Positions 11,634 to 21,503 of a DNA stretch of 64,000 bases are shown one piece after another (position 1 is the stretch's first letter; each line of letters begins with the position of its first letter). Origin of the DNA: Actinostola sp. cb2023. Lineage: Eukaryota; Cnidaria; Anthozoa; Actiniaria; Actinostolidae. A program made the translations under genes and the position numbers. The stretch is taken from contig JAUJYZ010000026.1 in assembly GCA_033675265.1 (NCBI GenBank), positions 94,501 through 158,500 on the forward strand, given 5' to 3'. Below the pieces are notes generated by a model. The model saw nothing but the letters and a program-made list of their open reading frames with translations, was not told the origin of the DNA and ran no database searches.

Positions 11634-12701
11634 CACAGGTAGCCCAAGCTCACTGTTTGTGGCTATTTATTAGAGATATATTTGACTAAACGAAACATGG
11701 AATAACATCGTTGAATTTTAATAAAATCCAATAAGACTTACATGGTGTCTTCTTTATATACTTGGTTATCCTCCTGCTGAGTTACAGCGAATTTCGTTAA
11801 GGTTTAGCTGCTTTTCCCTTGCCACTCATAAGAGGAGGAAAGGTAGGAAGCGAACGCCGCCAAGACGCCATCGGAGTGCTCAAGTCAATGTCAAATATCT
11901 CGTCGAAAAATGCTTCCAGCCCAAATATTCCTTCGCAGAGGTTTGAAGGGATAAATTCGCCACGCTTTCATGCCAACAGAATAAAACCGGCCGCTTTTTA
12001 AAAGCCACAAGCCCCCAACGCGTTCCAGAAATCGGCTCCTCAAAATCCCAAATTGTTCGCGACGCTGAAAACTATGGACAGCAAAAGCCGTTAAAAAGAA
12101 GAGAGAGCCTGGACCGAGGACAATCATAACTCTTACGGGTGGTGGCTGTTGCCCAAAACTATACACTCCCCTACCCCCAAATTAACAGCCACCACCCGTA
12201 AGAGTTATGATTTGTCCTCGGTCCATGCTCTCTCTTCTTTTTAACGGCTTTTGCTGTCCATAGTTTTCGGCGTCGCGAACAATTTGGGATTTTGAGGAGC
12301 CGATTTCTGGAACGCGTTGGGGGCTTGTGGCTTTTAAAAAGCGGCCGGTTTTATTCTGTTGGCATGAAAGCGTGGCGAATTTATCCCTTCAAACCTCTGC
12401 GAAGGAATATTTGGGCTGGAAGCATTTTTCGACGAGATATTTGACATTGACTTGAGCACTCCGATGGCGTCTTGGCGGCGTTCGCTTCCTACCTTTCCTC
12501 CTCTTATGAGTGGCAAGGGAAAAGCAGCTAAACCTTAACGAAATTCGCTGTAACTCAGCAGGAGGATAACCAAGTATATAAAGAAGACACCATGTAAGTC
12601 TTATTGGATTTTATTAAAATTCAACGATGTTATTCCATGTTTCGTTTAGTCAAATATATCTCTAATAAATAGCCACAAACAGTGAGCTTGGGCTACCTGT
12701 G
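11634..12701. mobile_element. Near-perfect fold-back element (about 517-bp arms)
   Basis: The left arm (11634-12150) and right arm (12184-12701) are inverted copies with a 33-bp loop. The two 60-codon open frames they contain (11819-12001 plus, 12334-12516 minus) translate identically. The ends are CACAGGTAGCC...GGCTACCTGTG, and GTACAGT occurs on both sides as a probable 7-8 bp target duplication, compatible with a hAT-mobilised element. No transposase. High arm identity implies recent insertion or gene conversion. Confidence 0.85.
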
Positions 12702-13342
12702 GTACAGTATGTTATGTTTATGCGCAGGAATAAAGGACCACATGGCCAAACATTATGAAAATGGAATAAGTGCCCCCCTCGAATAAGCTGATAGGGACTA
12801 TTGCATAATTTTGTATCGACAATTTCGCTGTTATCTTCAACATGTTTCACACATAATTTATCATAATTTATCTTCCGAGAAATGCACGGCTATTGGCAGA
12901 TGGTGGATACGCAGGACGAGTGCCACTCGTAACACCTCACACCTCACCTCGCTAGAAATCATCGTCAGAGAAGAGCTAATCGACATCTGAGGAGTATCAG
13001 GGTACAAATAGAGCACATTATCGGGGCACTGAAAATCTACAGGTCAATTAGTCAAGTTTTTCGTCAAAAACGGGCGTTTTTACCTATTGTTGTTGGTGTT
13101 TGTGGTTCGTTTGTGAATCGACGACGATTAATTATACGAAGATTACGACGGCAATAGCTGCATTGCTATCATCTTGGTTAACTTGCACTTTTCCAAACTA
13201 CACACCAAGTGCTTTTGTTTTCATTGTCGTTGTTATTGTTATTTTATTTCAGATTTATTAATAAAAATAGTTAAATAAACGTCAATTTATTCACACGTGC
13301 CTTTTGAGGGGCTTTTGTAAACGAAAAACGTGGGGCCATAAT
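12702..13342. other. No gene seen
   Basis: Non-coding sequence containing one AATAAGTGCCCCCCTCG unit near 12770. No exon-like frame was found. Confidence 0.4.
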
Positions 13343-13492
13343 CCCGGCAATTCGACCGGCATTTCCGCCGGCAATTCGACCGCGAAAACGGCAATTCGAC
13401 CGGGGACCGGCAATTCGACCGTGCTTACCCCAGGGTTATTTATTATGGTCCTCGACCTGCAATCCGACCTTGCATGCGGCAATTCGACCGGG
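13343..13492. repeat. Iteron-like cluster of GGCAATTCGACCG boxes
   Basis: At least five copies of (C/G)GGCAATTCGACCG, with one diverged CTGCAATCCGACC, at irregular spacing (about 15-60 bp). The spacers are not repeated, so this looks more like a cluster of protein-binding boxes or subterminal transposon repeats than a plain satellite. The unit contains an ATTCGA(C/A) core and is GC-rich against AT-rich surroundings. Confidence 0.7.
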
Positions 13493-13837
13493 ACCATAAT
13501 TTTTCAAAATGTTTGTGTTTTGATTTTTTTCTTATTATGTTTGTCGATTTTTTACGAAGTGGATTTTACGTTTTTGTAAGATCTTTCTATTGGATTGTAT
13601 AGTATGTTAACTGTTCTATTACGTGATTTTTTATACTGTCTGATACCTCATAGTAACGGAGTTACGTTGCCTCAAATATCGTCCATTTCAACTTTTGGTC
13701 GATATTTAGGTCGATTTTTTATTGAGAAATATTCAAAATTTATTAGACATTTTTGATAATTATGTAGCTCTGGCGATGGAGATTCCACTCATGGGAAGGA
13801 TATTCGATTTGTTTATAAGGAATACTTAGATATTTGG

Positions 13838-15457
13838 CGTTGATTTTCAAGAAGTATTGGTGCATATTTGATGTCTTTCCTTGCCTTGAATAATAAAAGT
13901 GAGGATACAGTTGTGTAGCCCACCTTCGGTTCTGGGTAACGTACTAGTTAGTTTGTTAGTTTTTTTGGCAAGATTTCGAAATATTTCCCTCTGAAAATGG
14001 GTCAGAAGTGATTTTATACAACATTTCACCTTTCGTATCTCAACGACTATTGCTGTTATCTATGCGACCTTCCAGGTTTGAGATTAGTGGTCGATGGTGC
14101 TAATTGTCAGTATTGCAGAGTTTCAAACAATTCAAAGTATCAGTGCCAAAATGACCATTAGTTCTTCAAATATGACTAGCCAAAAAATGCAAGAAGACGA
14201 AGTCCCATGGGAAATTTATGGGGATGAAATATGTTGCATTTCAGACGTGCTATCCAATGGTGTAGGAGTTTGATGTGTTTGAGTTAAAGATTTATTTTTA
14301 ATAGAAGTGGTAGGTACGAAGATTAGTACCCTCAAAAGCATAGAAGCTTATAAGATACAACCATGAAACTGACTGTGTGCTATGTCCACATACCGCTCTC
14401 CAAAGGCTATTTACAGCATCGCCAGATATGGTAAGCAAAGGATACAGCGATATCCCAAACATCGGTACTTCGACTTTGAGAATTGAAAAATCGAAAAAAC
14501 TCTTGAAAAATCCGGTGTTCAATCGTTCATATGTCAGCAGATTTTCACATTTTTCATGTATGTCAGATCAATATCAGCAAATAGTCCATCGACTCTAGTT
14601 TCTAGTCAGTAAGGCAGCTCTGCTAGGTTAGGCTTGGTTACCAAGCTATTAACCGCTGAAAAAAAGGTTTTCCCCAAATTGAGGCTTGTTTCCCCCCGAA
14701 TTCTAAAAGCATATGTATGCTAAAAATGTAGATCTCGAGCAGCGCTTCTAGATCAACCTTTCAATTTCGTCGATCACCAACTTACTTCTCGAGATATCGC
14801 AGTTAGAATTTTTCGATTTTTCAATTCTCAAAGTCGAAGTACCGATGTTTGGGATATTGATGTATCCTTTGCTTACCATATCTGGCGATGCTGTAAATAG
14901 CCTTTGGAGAGCGGTATGTGGACATAGCACACAGTCAGTTTCATGGTTGTATCTTATAAGCTTCTATGCTTTTGAGGGTACTAATCTTCTTACCTACCAC
15001 TTCTATTAACTCAAACACATCAAACTCCTACACCATTGGATAGCACGTCTGAAATGCAACATATTTCATCCCCATAAATTTCCCATGGGACTTCGTCTTC
15101 TTGCATTTTTTTGGCTAGTCATATTTGAAGAACTAATGGTCATTTTGGCATTGATACTTTGAATTGTTTGAAACTCTGCCTTACTGATAAGTACGACCAT
15201 TGACCACTAATCTCAAACCTGGAAGATCGCATAGATAGCAGCAATAGTCGTCGAGATACGAAAAGTCAAACTTTGTATAAAATCACTTCTGACCCATTTT
15301 CAGAGGGAAATAATTAGAAATTATGCCTACTAAAGCAGCGAACTAACTAATAAATTAAGCACCAGAGGACATGGGCTACACAACTGTGTCCTCAGATTTA
15401 TAACTAAAGGTCAGAAAAGTTAACAAAAATGGACGAATACTTCTTGAAAATTAACCA
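13838..15457. mobile_element. Older fold-back element (about 650-bp arms)
   Basis: The segment 13838-14497 reappears inverted at 14808-15457 with scattered mismatches and small indels (for example CTGACTGTGTGCTATGTCC and GAAGACGAAGTCCCATGGGA in both arms). A unique centre of about 300 bp separates the arms. No transposase or target duplication was identified. Arm divergence is clearly higher than in the element at 11.6-12.7 kb. Confidence 0.75.
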
Positions 15458-15480
15458 AATTGTACTCAGGGGAGGAACAT

Positions 15481-15540
15481 GAGTCCTGGTGGAGTCGAAC
15501 CACCGGCCCATTTCTGAGCCCTCCAAGGACTTTGGAACCT
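15481..15540 (-). repeat. tRNA T-arm-like / Pol III B-box fragment
   Basis: On the minus strand GGTGG-TTCGACT-CCACC forms a perfect 5-bp stem with a 7-nt loop and contains GGTTCGACTCC, a perfect B box, followed by AGGACT. An AGTCCT lies only about 50 nt upstream and no A box is present, so it is a tRNA-derived remnant or SINE piece, not an intact tRNA. Confidence 0.4.
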
Positions 15541-15579
15541 TGGCAAACAATTTTGGTTCACCCGAAATTATTATTATTT

Positions 15580-15690
15580 AATATTTAGTATATACAGATT
15601 ATATCAAAATTATAGACAGATTATAGACATTATATACAGATAATATGAAAAATTATATACAGATTATGGAGATTATATATATTTGAACTC
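15580..15690. repeat. AT-rich degenerate repeat (TATACAGATTATA)
   Basis: Several imperfect copies of (T)ATACAGATTATA and related ATAGACAGATTATAGAC. Low-complexity, non-coding. Confidence 0.55.
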
Positions 15691-15738
15691 GAACGTATAT
15701 GTTCAGCTTATATGTTCTTTTCTTGTATTTACACCCAG

Positions 15739-17618
15739 TTAGTTGTTGGCAGTGTGCTTTTTCTTCAGGGCTTTGATTTTTTGAAAGAGCCTTTCCTCCC
15801 CTTCCCTGCTTGCGATTGCCGTTAGGATTCGTGACTTCGATATCTTATGCATGATATTTGCCTTGGTGGCTTCCACGAGGCCGCAGATAATGCTACTCGC
15901 ATTTTGTGTAATGACTTCCTCGTCGATCTTGCTCCACTGCGTTCTCCTCGCCACAGACTGGATGATTTCTGTGGTGGGGGCTGGTGACGGTGGCACTGTG
16001 TTGACGCTCTCCTCGTCGTCCATTCTCTCGCCAACCACCTTCGTTGGCGAGCCAAACAGGGCCCTTACGGTGTCGTGCCCACCACTACTTTGCAATACTC
16101 TGTTTTGGATACTGTAACTCCTTTCTGCTGTTGCGTGAGAGTGCACCATCAATGTTGCCAGATTTTTTTTTCTGCGTCGGACTTCCCCCTCGTGTTTGTG
16201 ACACAAACTTTCCTCACCATGGTCGAACAGAATTTCTGGACAACCGCATCCTGAAGCACGAGAGTCTTGCCAGCAAAGGATTTCAGCGCCCTGTGTATGT
16301 AGGACACGCTCAATGAATTCCCATATTGGCCAAGGAAGAGGTGGCCAGGATCGGGCTTGTTGTCTTTGAGGAATACCAGCCTACACCCTCTGATATATCT
16401 CCAGACATCTCTGAACAATTCCTCTGACATGTTAACTAGCGCTCCGCCATACGTGGCCGTGGTCTTATGCTTGGCCACGTGTATGATCCGCTTCCCCTCT
16501 AGTTGCTCATTATCCTTAACGTCCGTCACCGTCATCGCGTGGATGGGCCCGGCTCGCGACCCGTTCTCGATGCAGAGCCGGAACACCAGGGAATTCCTGG
16601 CGTCCACGGCTTCCTCCAGTGTGTATCTTTCCTCTCTAACCCCTCTAAGGATTTGGATACAGTATTTGGAATGAGGGCACCCTTTCATCTGAATGATTTG
16701 GTCGGGAGTGACCAAGAGTTTTCTCTCCTGCCACTCCCGGGTGGCCTTCTGTTCCATTCTATTTTTTTTTACAGATTCCCTCCACCCTGGCAGGGCATCC
16801 ACCAGTTTGTCGATGGTTTCTCTCAACTGCAATAGAAGGCATACCCTTAGTGTAATAATGCATCTGATGGCATAGCTACGATATTCTGTACCTCTTGGGA
16901 GAGCTGTGGCGATCGCTGTTTCACGTAAATGGCGAAAAGTCGGAAGTGATGTATGTAGACCAGGAGAGTGTTGCAAGACATGCCCTTGGTCTTGTCAGCC
17001 AGACGCGCCTGCATGTTGCACTTGAAAAACCTAGTAAGTAAGCAATAGTTAGCATTGCTATTAATAATCACTGCCCATCACTACTTCTTACCTGTCATAT
17101 ATAATGTCTTTGTCGAAAATGTCCGGCATGGTGGACGGACGGCCAATCGAAGCATAGATAGTCTCAACCTAAAGAGAACAATTTGGTTAGTACACCTCGT
17201 AATAATCATTCAATGGATGACATCACCTTCCAGTTACCTGTTGGCACATCTGCCTGATAATATTCGGAGCTTTGCAACCCCCATCAGGGGTACTAAGATG
17301 AATGTTGAAGCTTTTTATTAGTGCCTCCATTACATTACGTTAACTGGTTTGTACTCTGGGCCGTATTTGTCCCTTCCCTTGCCCTGTTTATCAAATAAAA
17401 AAAGTGATGAAGCAGGGTTCAGAATCAGTTGAAAGAGATAGCATAAGAACAATACCTCTTCCCCGTCACTTTCGTCTTCGCTGAACTCCCCTTCTTCTTC
17501 GTCCTCTTTTTCCTCTTCGCCCTCTTCTTCCTCTTCGTCCTCTTCTTCCTCTTCGTCCTCTTCTTCTTCTTCGTTCTGTTCTTCGCGTTCCTGCCCGATG
17601 TTCTCAATGCTCCCGCTC
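15739..17618 (-). pseudogene. Spliced tyrosine-recombinase-fold gene with one frameshift
   Basis: Minus-strand exons with good GT/AG ends: a Glu/Asp-rich exon 17618-17456; 17393-17238; 17168-17092 (VETIYASIGRPS); 17030-16892; and a long exon from 16826 to the stop at 15739. The last exon carries a tyrosine-recombinase core: CIENGSRAGPI (box-I Arg), HKTTATYG (Lys), MVRKVCVT (second Arg) and LMVHSHATAERSY (His and candidate Tyr). The only clear defect is a one-base frame change in a run of nine A near 16163. The frame also stops soon after the second exon's acceptor, so the first exon may belong to another transcript. It could be a Crypton-related element or a domesticated recombinase. The first exon abuts the Polinton-like element. 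Confidence 0.6.
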
Positions 17619-17671
17619 TGTGAAAGAGAAGGAAAGTTAAAAAGCAAGAGAATGATGGTAATTGTAGTAGA

Positions 17672-20487
17672 GTGATGAACACTAACCAGAATGCAGAAGA
17701 GTTAGATTGGAGCGGTCTTGAGTTTCCAGTGCAGGTGGATAAGATTTCAATCTTTGAAAAGAATAACCCCAGGTTTGCAATCAATGTTTATGGGTGGAAA
17801 GAACGCATCTATCCGTTGAGAATAAGTGAAAACAACAATCGCAGGCAAACAATTAATTTGCTGTTGATAACAAATCATTATTGTTGGATAAAAAATATGA
17901 GTAGATTGCTGGCAGCACAGATTACAAGCCACAAGGGAAAGAGGTATTTCTGTGAAAGATGTTTGATTTCATTTAGTACAGAGATTTCATTGGATAAACA
18001 TTCTGAATACTGCGAGAAACACAATTCGATTAAGATTACTATGCCAAAGAAAGGTAGCACAATCTCATTCAAGAATTACAATAGAAGTATGAGAGTGCCT
18101 TTTGTAGTTTATGCTGATTTCGAATGCTTCACAGAAACTATCAGACAGGAAGAGGAGCATAAGGAAGACGAATCTTATACAGAAAAGTATCAGCGGCATA
18201 AACCGTCTGGATTTCGTTATATTATTAAATGTTACGATGATAATTTGTTCCAGCCAAAGACTGTTGGTTATACGGCAACAGATGAAGATGAAGATATTGG
18301 TAAGATGTTTGTAGAATGTTTGGAGAAAGATGTTAGAAAACTTGCTGAGATAAAAACAGATCTGCCTCTTGTGATGACAAAAGAGAATAGGAAAGATTAT
18401 GAGAATGCAGTTGACTGTTTCATCTGTAATCAAAAGTTGAAAGAAGATAAATATAAAGATCACGATCATTTGACAGGAAAGTATCGTGGAGCTGCTCATA
18501 ATGATTGTAATTTAAACTATAGAATTCCTAAACACATTCCAGTGATATTTCATAATTTGGCTGGATATGACGCGCATTTGTTTATAAAGAGTTTAGGATT
18601 TTCAGAAGGCAAGATTGATTGTATTCCAAATAATGAGGAGAAGTACATTTCATTTAAGAAGGATATAGGTGTCGGATCTTGGATTAAAGATGGTAAAACA
18701 ATTTTCATCAAACGCGAACTTAGATTTATCGATAGTTTTAAGTTCATGGCTTCAGGTTTGGACCGTCTGGTGGCAAATCTAAAAAAAGAAGAGTTCATAA
18801 ATATGAAGAAGTTCTTTACAGGTGAAAAACTCGACTTGTTGTTGAGAAAAGGAGTTTATCCTTATGACTATGTGAACTGTTTGTCAAAGCTTATGGAAAC
18901 CAGATTGCCAAAGAAGGAAGAGTTCTTCAGCAGACTTAATGACAGCGATATTTCAACCGCCGACTACAAGCATGCGTTGAAAGTTTGGCAAGTTTTCAAA
19001 ATGAAGACTATGAGGGATTACCACGATTTGTATCTTCTTTCAGATGTAATTATACTGATGGATGTGTTTGAAACCTTTCGCGGTGTGTGCATGGATAATT
19101 ATAAGTTAGATCCCTGTTGGTATTTTACAGCTCCAGGTTTGAGCTGGGATGCTATGTTGAAGATGACGGAGATAGAACTTGAACTTTTAACTGATGTGGA
19201 TATGCTTTTAATGATTGAAAAAGGAACTAGAGGTGGTGTTAGCATGATTACTAAACGGTATGCAAAGGGGAATAACAAGTATATGAAAGATTATAAGAAG
19301 GATAAGAAGGATATCTTTATTAAGTATCTTGATGCAAATAATCTATATGGTTGGGCCATGTCAGAACCACTTCCCACCGGCGATTTCAAATGGATGAATA
19401 AAGATAAACTACTTCATTGGTACAATTATCCATGTATTTTAAAAGTGGATTTAGAGTATCCAGAAGAGTTGCATGATTTGCACAATGAATATCCTTTAGC
19501 GCCAGAACATTTGATGCTGAACAAAGTTGAAAGCTAGTTCCTACGACTAGAAATAAAAAAAAATATGTTGTGCATCATGCAATTCTGAAGTTGTATGAAA
19601 GTTTAGGAATGGAAATAGTTAAAATACGCAGAGGAATTACCTTTAATGAATCAGACTGGCTGAAAAAGTATATAAACTTAAACACAGAACTTAGAACGGC
19701 GGCAACAAATGACTTTGAGAAAGATTTCTTCAAGTTGATGAACAACAGCGTGTTTGGTAAAACTATGGAAAATATCCGTAACAGACAGGATATTAAACTG
19801 GTAACTAATGAGAAACAAGCGGCAAGACTAATTGCACAACCGAATTATCATAGAAGAACCATATTTTCAGAACATTTGTGTGCTATTCACATGCTTAAAA
19901 CAGAATTGATCTTTAACAAACCGGTCTATCTTGGCATGACTATTCTTGATCAGTCGAAAGCGCTCATGTACGAGTTCCACTACAACTACTTTAAAAAGAA
20001 GTTCAAAAGTAGTAAGTTGCTGTTTACAGATACAGACAGTCTTATGTGTGAGATAAAAATAGAAGATTTCTATAAAGATATTAAAGATGATATCGATAGA
20101 TGGTTTGATACTAGCACTTATCCAAAAGATCATGCAATTGGCCAGTGGGCTAATAAGAAAGTAATAGGAATGATGAAAGATGAAACTGCTGCTCAAGGGG
20201 AAATAACTGAGTTCGTTGGTTTGAGAAGTAAACTGTACGCTTACAAAATAGATGAAAAAGAGGAAAAGAAATGCAAAGGTATTAAGAAGTCTGTTGTAAA
20301 GAATGATATTGAATTTGATGATTATAAGAATTGTCTGTTCTCTGGAGTTAAAGTCATGCGAAAGATGAATGTGATTAGAAGTTACAAGCACCAACTCTTT
20401 TCAGAAACAGTAAATAAAGTAGCTTTGAGTAGAGAAGATGATAAAAGGATTATTCTTTCAGACGGAATTCACACCCACTCTATCTGA
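17672..20487 (+). pseudogene. Protein-primed-type DNA polymerase B, one frameshift
   Basis: The replicative polymerase of the element. From the ATG at 17672: exonuclease motif I VVYADFECF (about residues 145-153), a Cys/His endonuclease-VII-like insert with DHDHLTGKYRGAAH (263-276), Exo II FHNLAGYDAH (293-302), Exo III YLLSD (454-458), and polymerase motif A DANNLYG (554-560). After a break at about 19,535 a second frame (to 20487) carries motif B NNSVFGKTME and motif C FTDTDS. All catalytic residues are present. Similar Polinton polymerases have a longer N-terminus, so the left part is probably missing. A one-base frameshift in an A-rich stretch separates the halves. It ends 22 bp from the convergent integrase gene. 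Confidence 0.9.
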
Positions 20488-20509
20488 GGAAGGATTATTC
20501 TGCGAGAAG

Positions 20510-21494
20510 TTATAAAACACTATCTGGTGGTAACTGAGTGTCTGCAGGAACGACTTGTAATTCCTCGAGGACAAAAGAACGTTTTGGAGCCCCGTCAGAA
20601 AGGAAATATAATAGAGGTTGATTGGATGATATCTGGATTCTAGTTATATCATACATCTCCATAGACCAAATTGGATCAGTGGCACGTCTTTTTTCACCAC
20701 CCTCCAATTCACCAGGAGCATATAAATATCTAACTTTTACACCTGCTGGTAATCTTTTCTCTTTTAATCCAACAGGTCTTTTATAATTAACCTCTTTAGA
20801 ATCAACTTTTTTTAGCTTTATTGATTCCCTAGGTGTGTCTCCAGTAATTATCTTTACTCCACTGTTAATAGATTTTATGACAGCAGGTAATCTTTCAACC
20901 CATTCACGGGATCTATCATCTTCTAACATTTCTTGAGCATATTGATGACTGAATAACTTTTCAGAAATAGTTCGATTAGCACGCTCAACTAATGATTGCG
21001 CTCTATGATTTCCAGCTTCTGATCTTTGTAATTCTCCCCTCCTGTTTTTTCATAATCGATGTAACTTCTCCCATAAATTCTGTACCAGGATCTACCATCA
21101 TTGTTTCAGGCCATTGTAATTTTCTAGAATATATTTTATTAAAAGCTTTAGATACTTCTGTTGAGTACTTAGACGTCAAAGGTTCAGCATCAACATATCT
21201 GCTAGCTACATCAACTACTACTAGAGCATATTTGTAAGTCTTTCTTTTAACAGTATCATGTGGTAAAAATAAAAGATCCGCTTGATGTATTTCATTTGGT
21301 TTTGAAATATTCCAATGTGGTCTAGGAATGTATTTCGGAGGCGATAAATATATCTGCCACAGTGCTTGTTTTTCTAACCAATTCTTTACAATATTTTTAT
21401 CAACTGTCGCAGCATCTGCTAATTTATTGATAGCATCATAACCTTTCCAATATCCAACAGCTGAATAGTATAATTTTGAAAGTTTCTTGTCCAT
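20510..21494 (-). pseudogene. Retroviral-type (rve) integrase, one frameshift
   Basis: Inserts the element into host DNA. From the ATG at 21494 (MDKKLSKLYY) come an HTH-like N-terminus, IHQADLLFLP (first Asp), VDPGTEFMG (second Asp), then, after a frame change near 21,000, SLVERANRT (catalytic Glu). A C-terminal SH3/chromo-like tail (KRPVGLKEKRLPAG, PIWSMEMYDI) is typical of Polinton integrases. The open frame could extend to 21509, but 21494 is preferred because it carries the element's TATATAATG start motif, shared with the divergent capsid gene. The frameshift lies between the second Asp and the Glu, so the present copy is probably inactive. Confidence 0.85.
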
Positions 21495-21503
21495 TATATA
21501 ATG
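21492..21503. promoter_or_regulatory. Palindromic bidirectional start box CATTATATAATG
   Basis: A perfect 12-bp palindrome whose two ends are the start codons of the integrase (minus) and capsid-ATPase (plus) genes. The 6 bp between the ATGs are TATATA. The same box, without the mirror ATG, precedes nearly every other gene of the element, so it probably acts as a promoter/initiator in both directions. Confidence 0.6.

Noticed and set aside
11819..12516. Two identical 60-codon proteins in opposite orientation
   Set aside because: They lie in the two arms of a fold-back element and have no coding motifs; identity reflects the DNA palindrome.
13343..13492. CRISPR-like array
   Set aside because: The boxes are only 13 bp with irregular spacers, and this is eukaryotic DNA with no cas genes.
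15481..15540. Functional tRNA gene
   Set aside because: A good T-arm and B box are present, but there is no A box, anticodon arm or full-length acceptor stem.
17330..17647. Stand-alone acidic protein
   Set aside because: Consensus acceptor and donor sites bound the Glu-rich part, so it reads better as an exon of the upstream-truncated or spliced recombinase gene.
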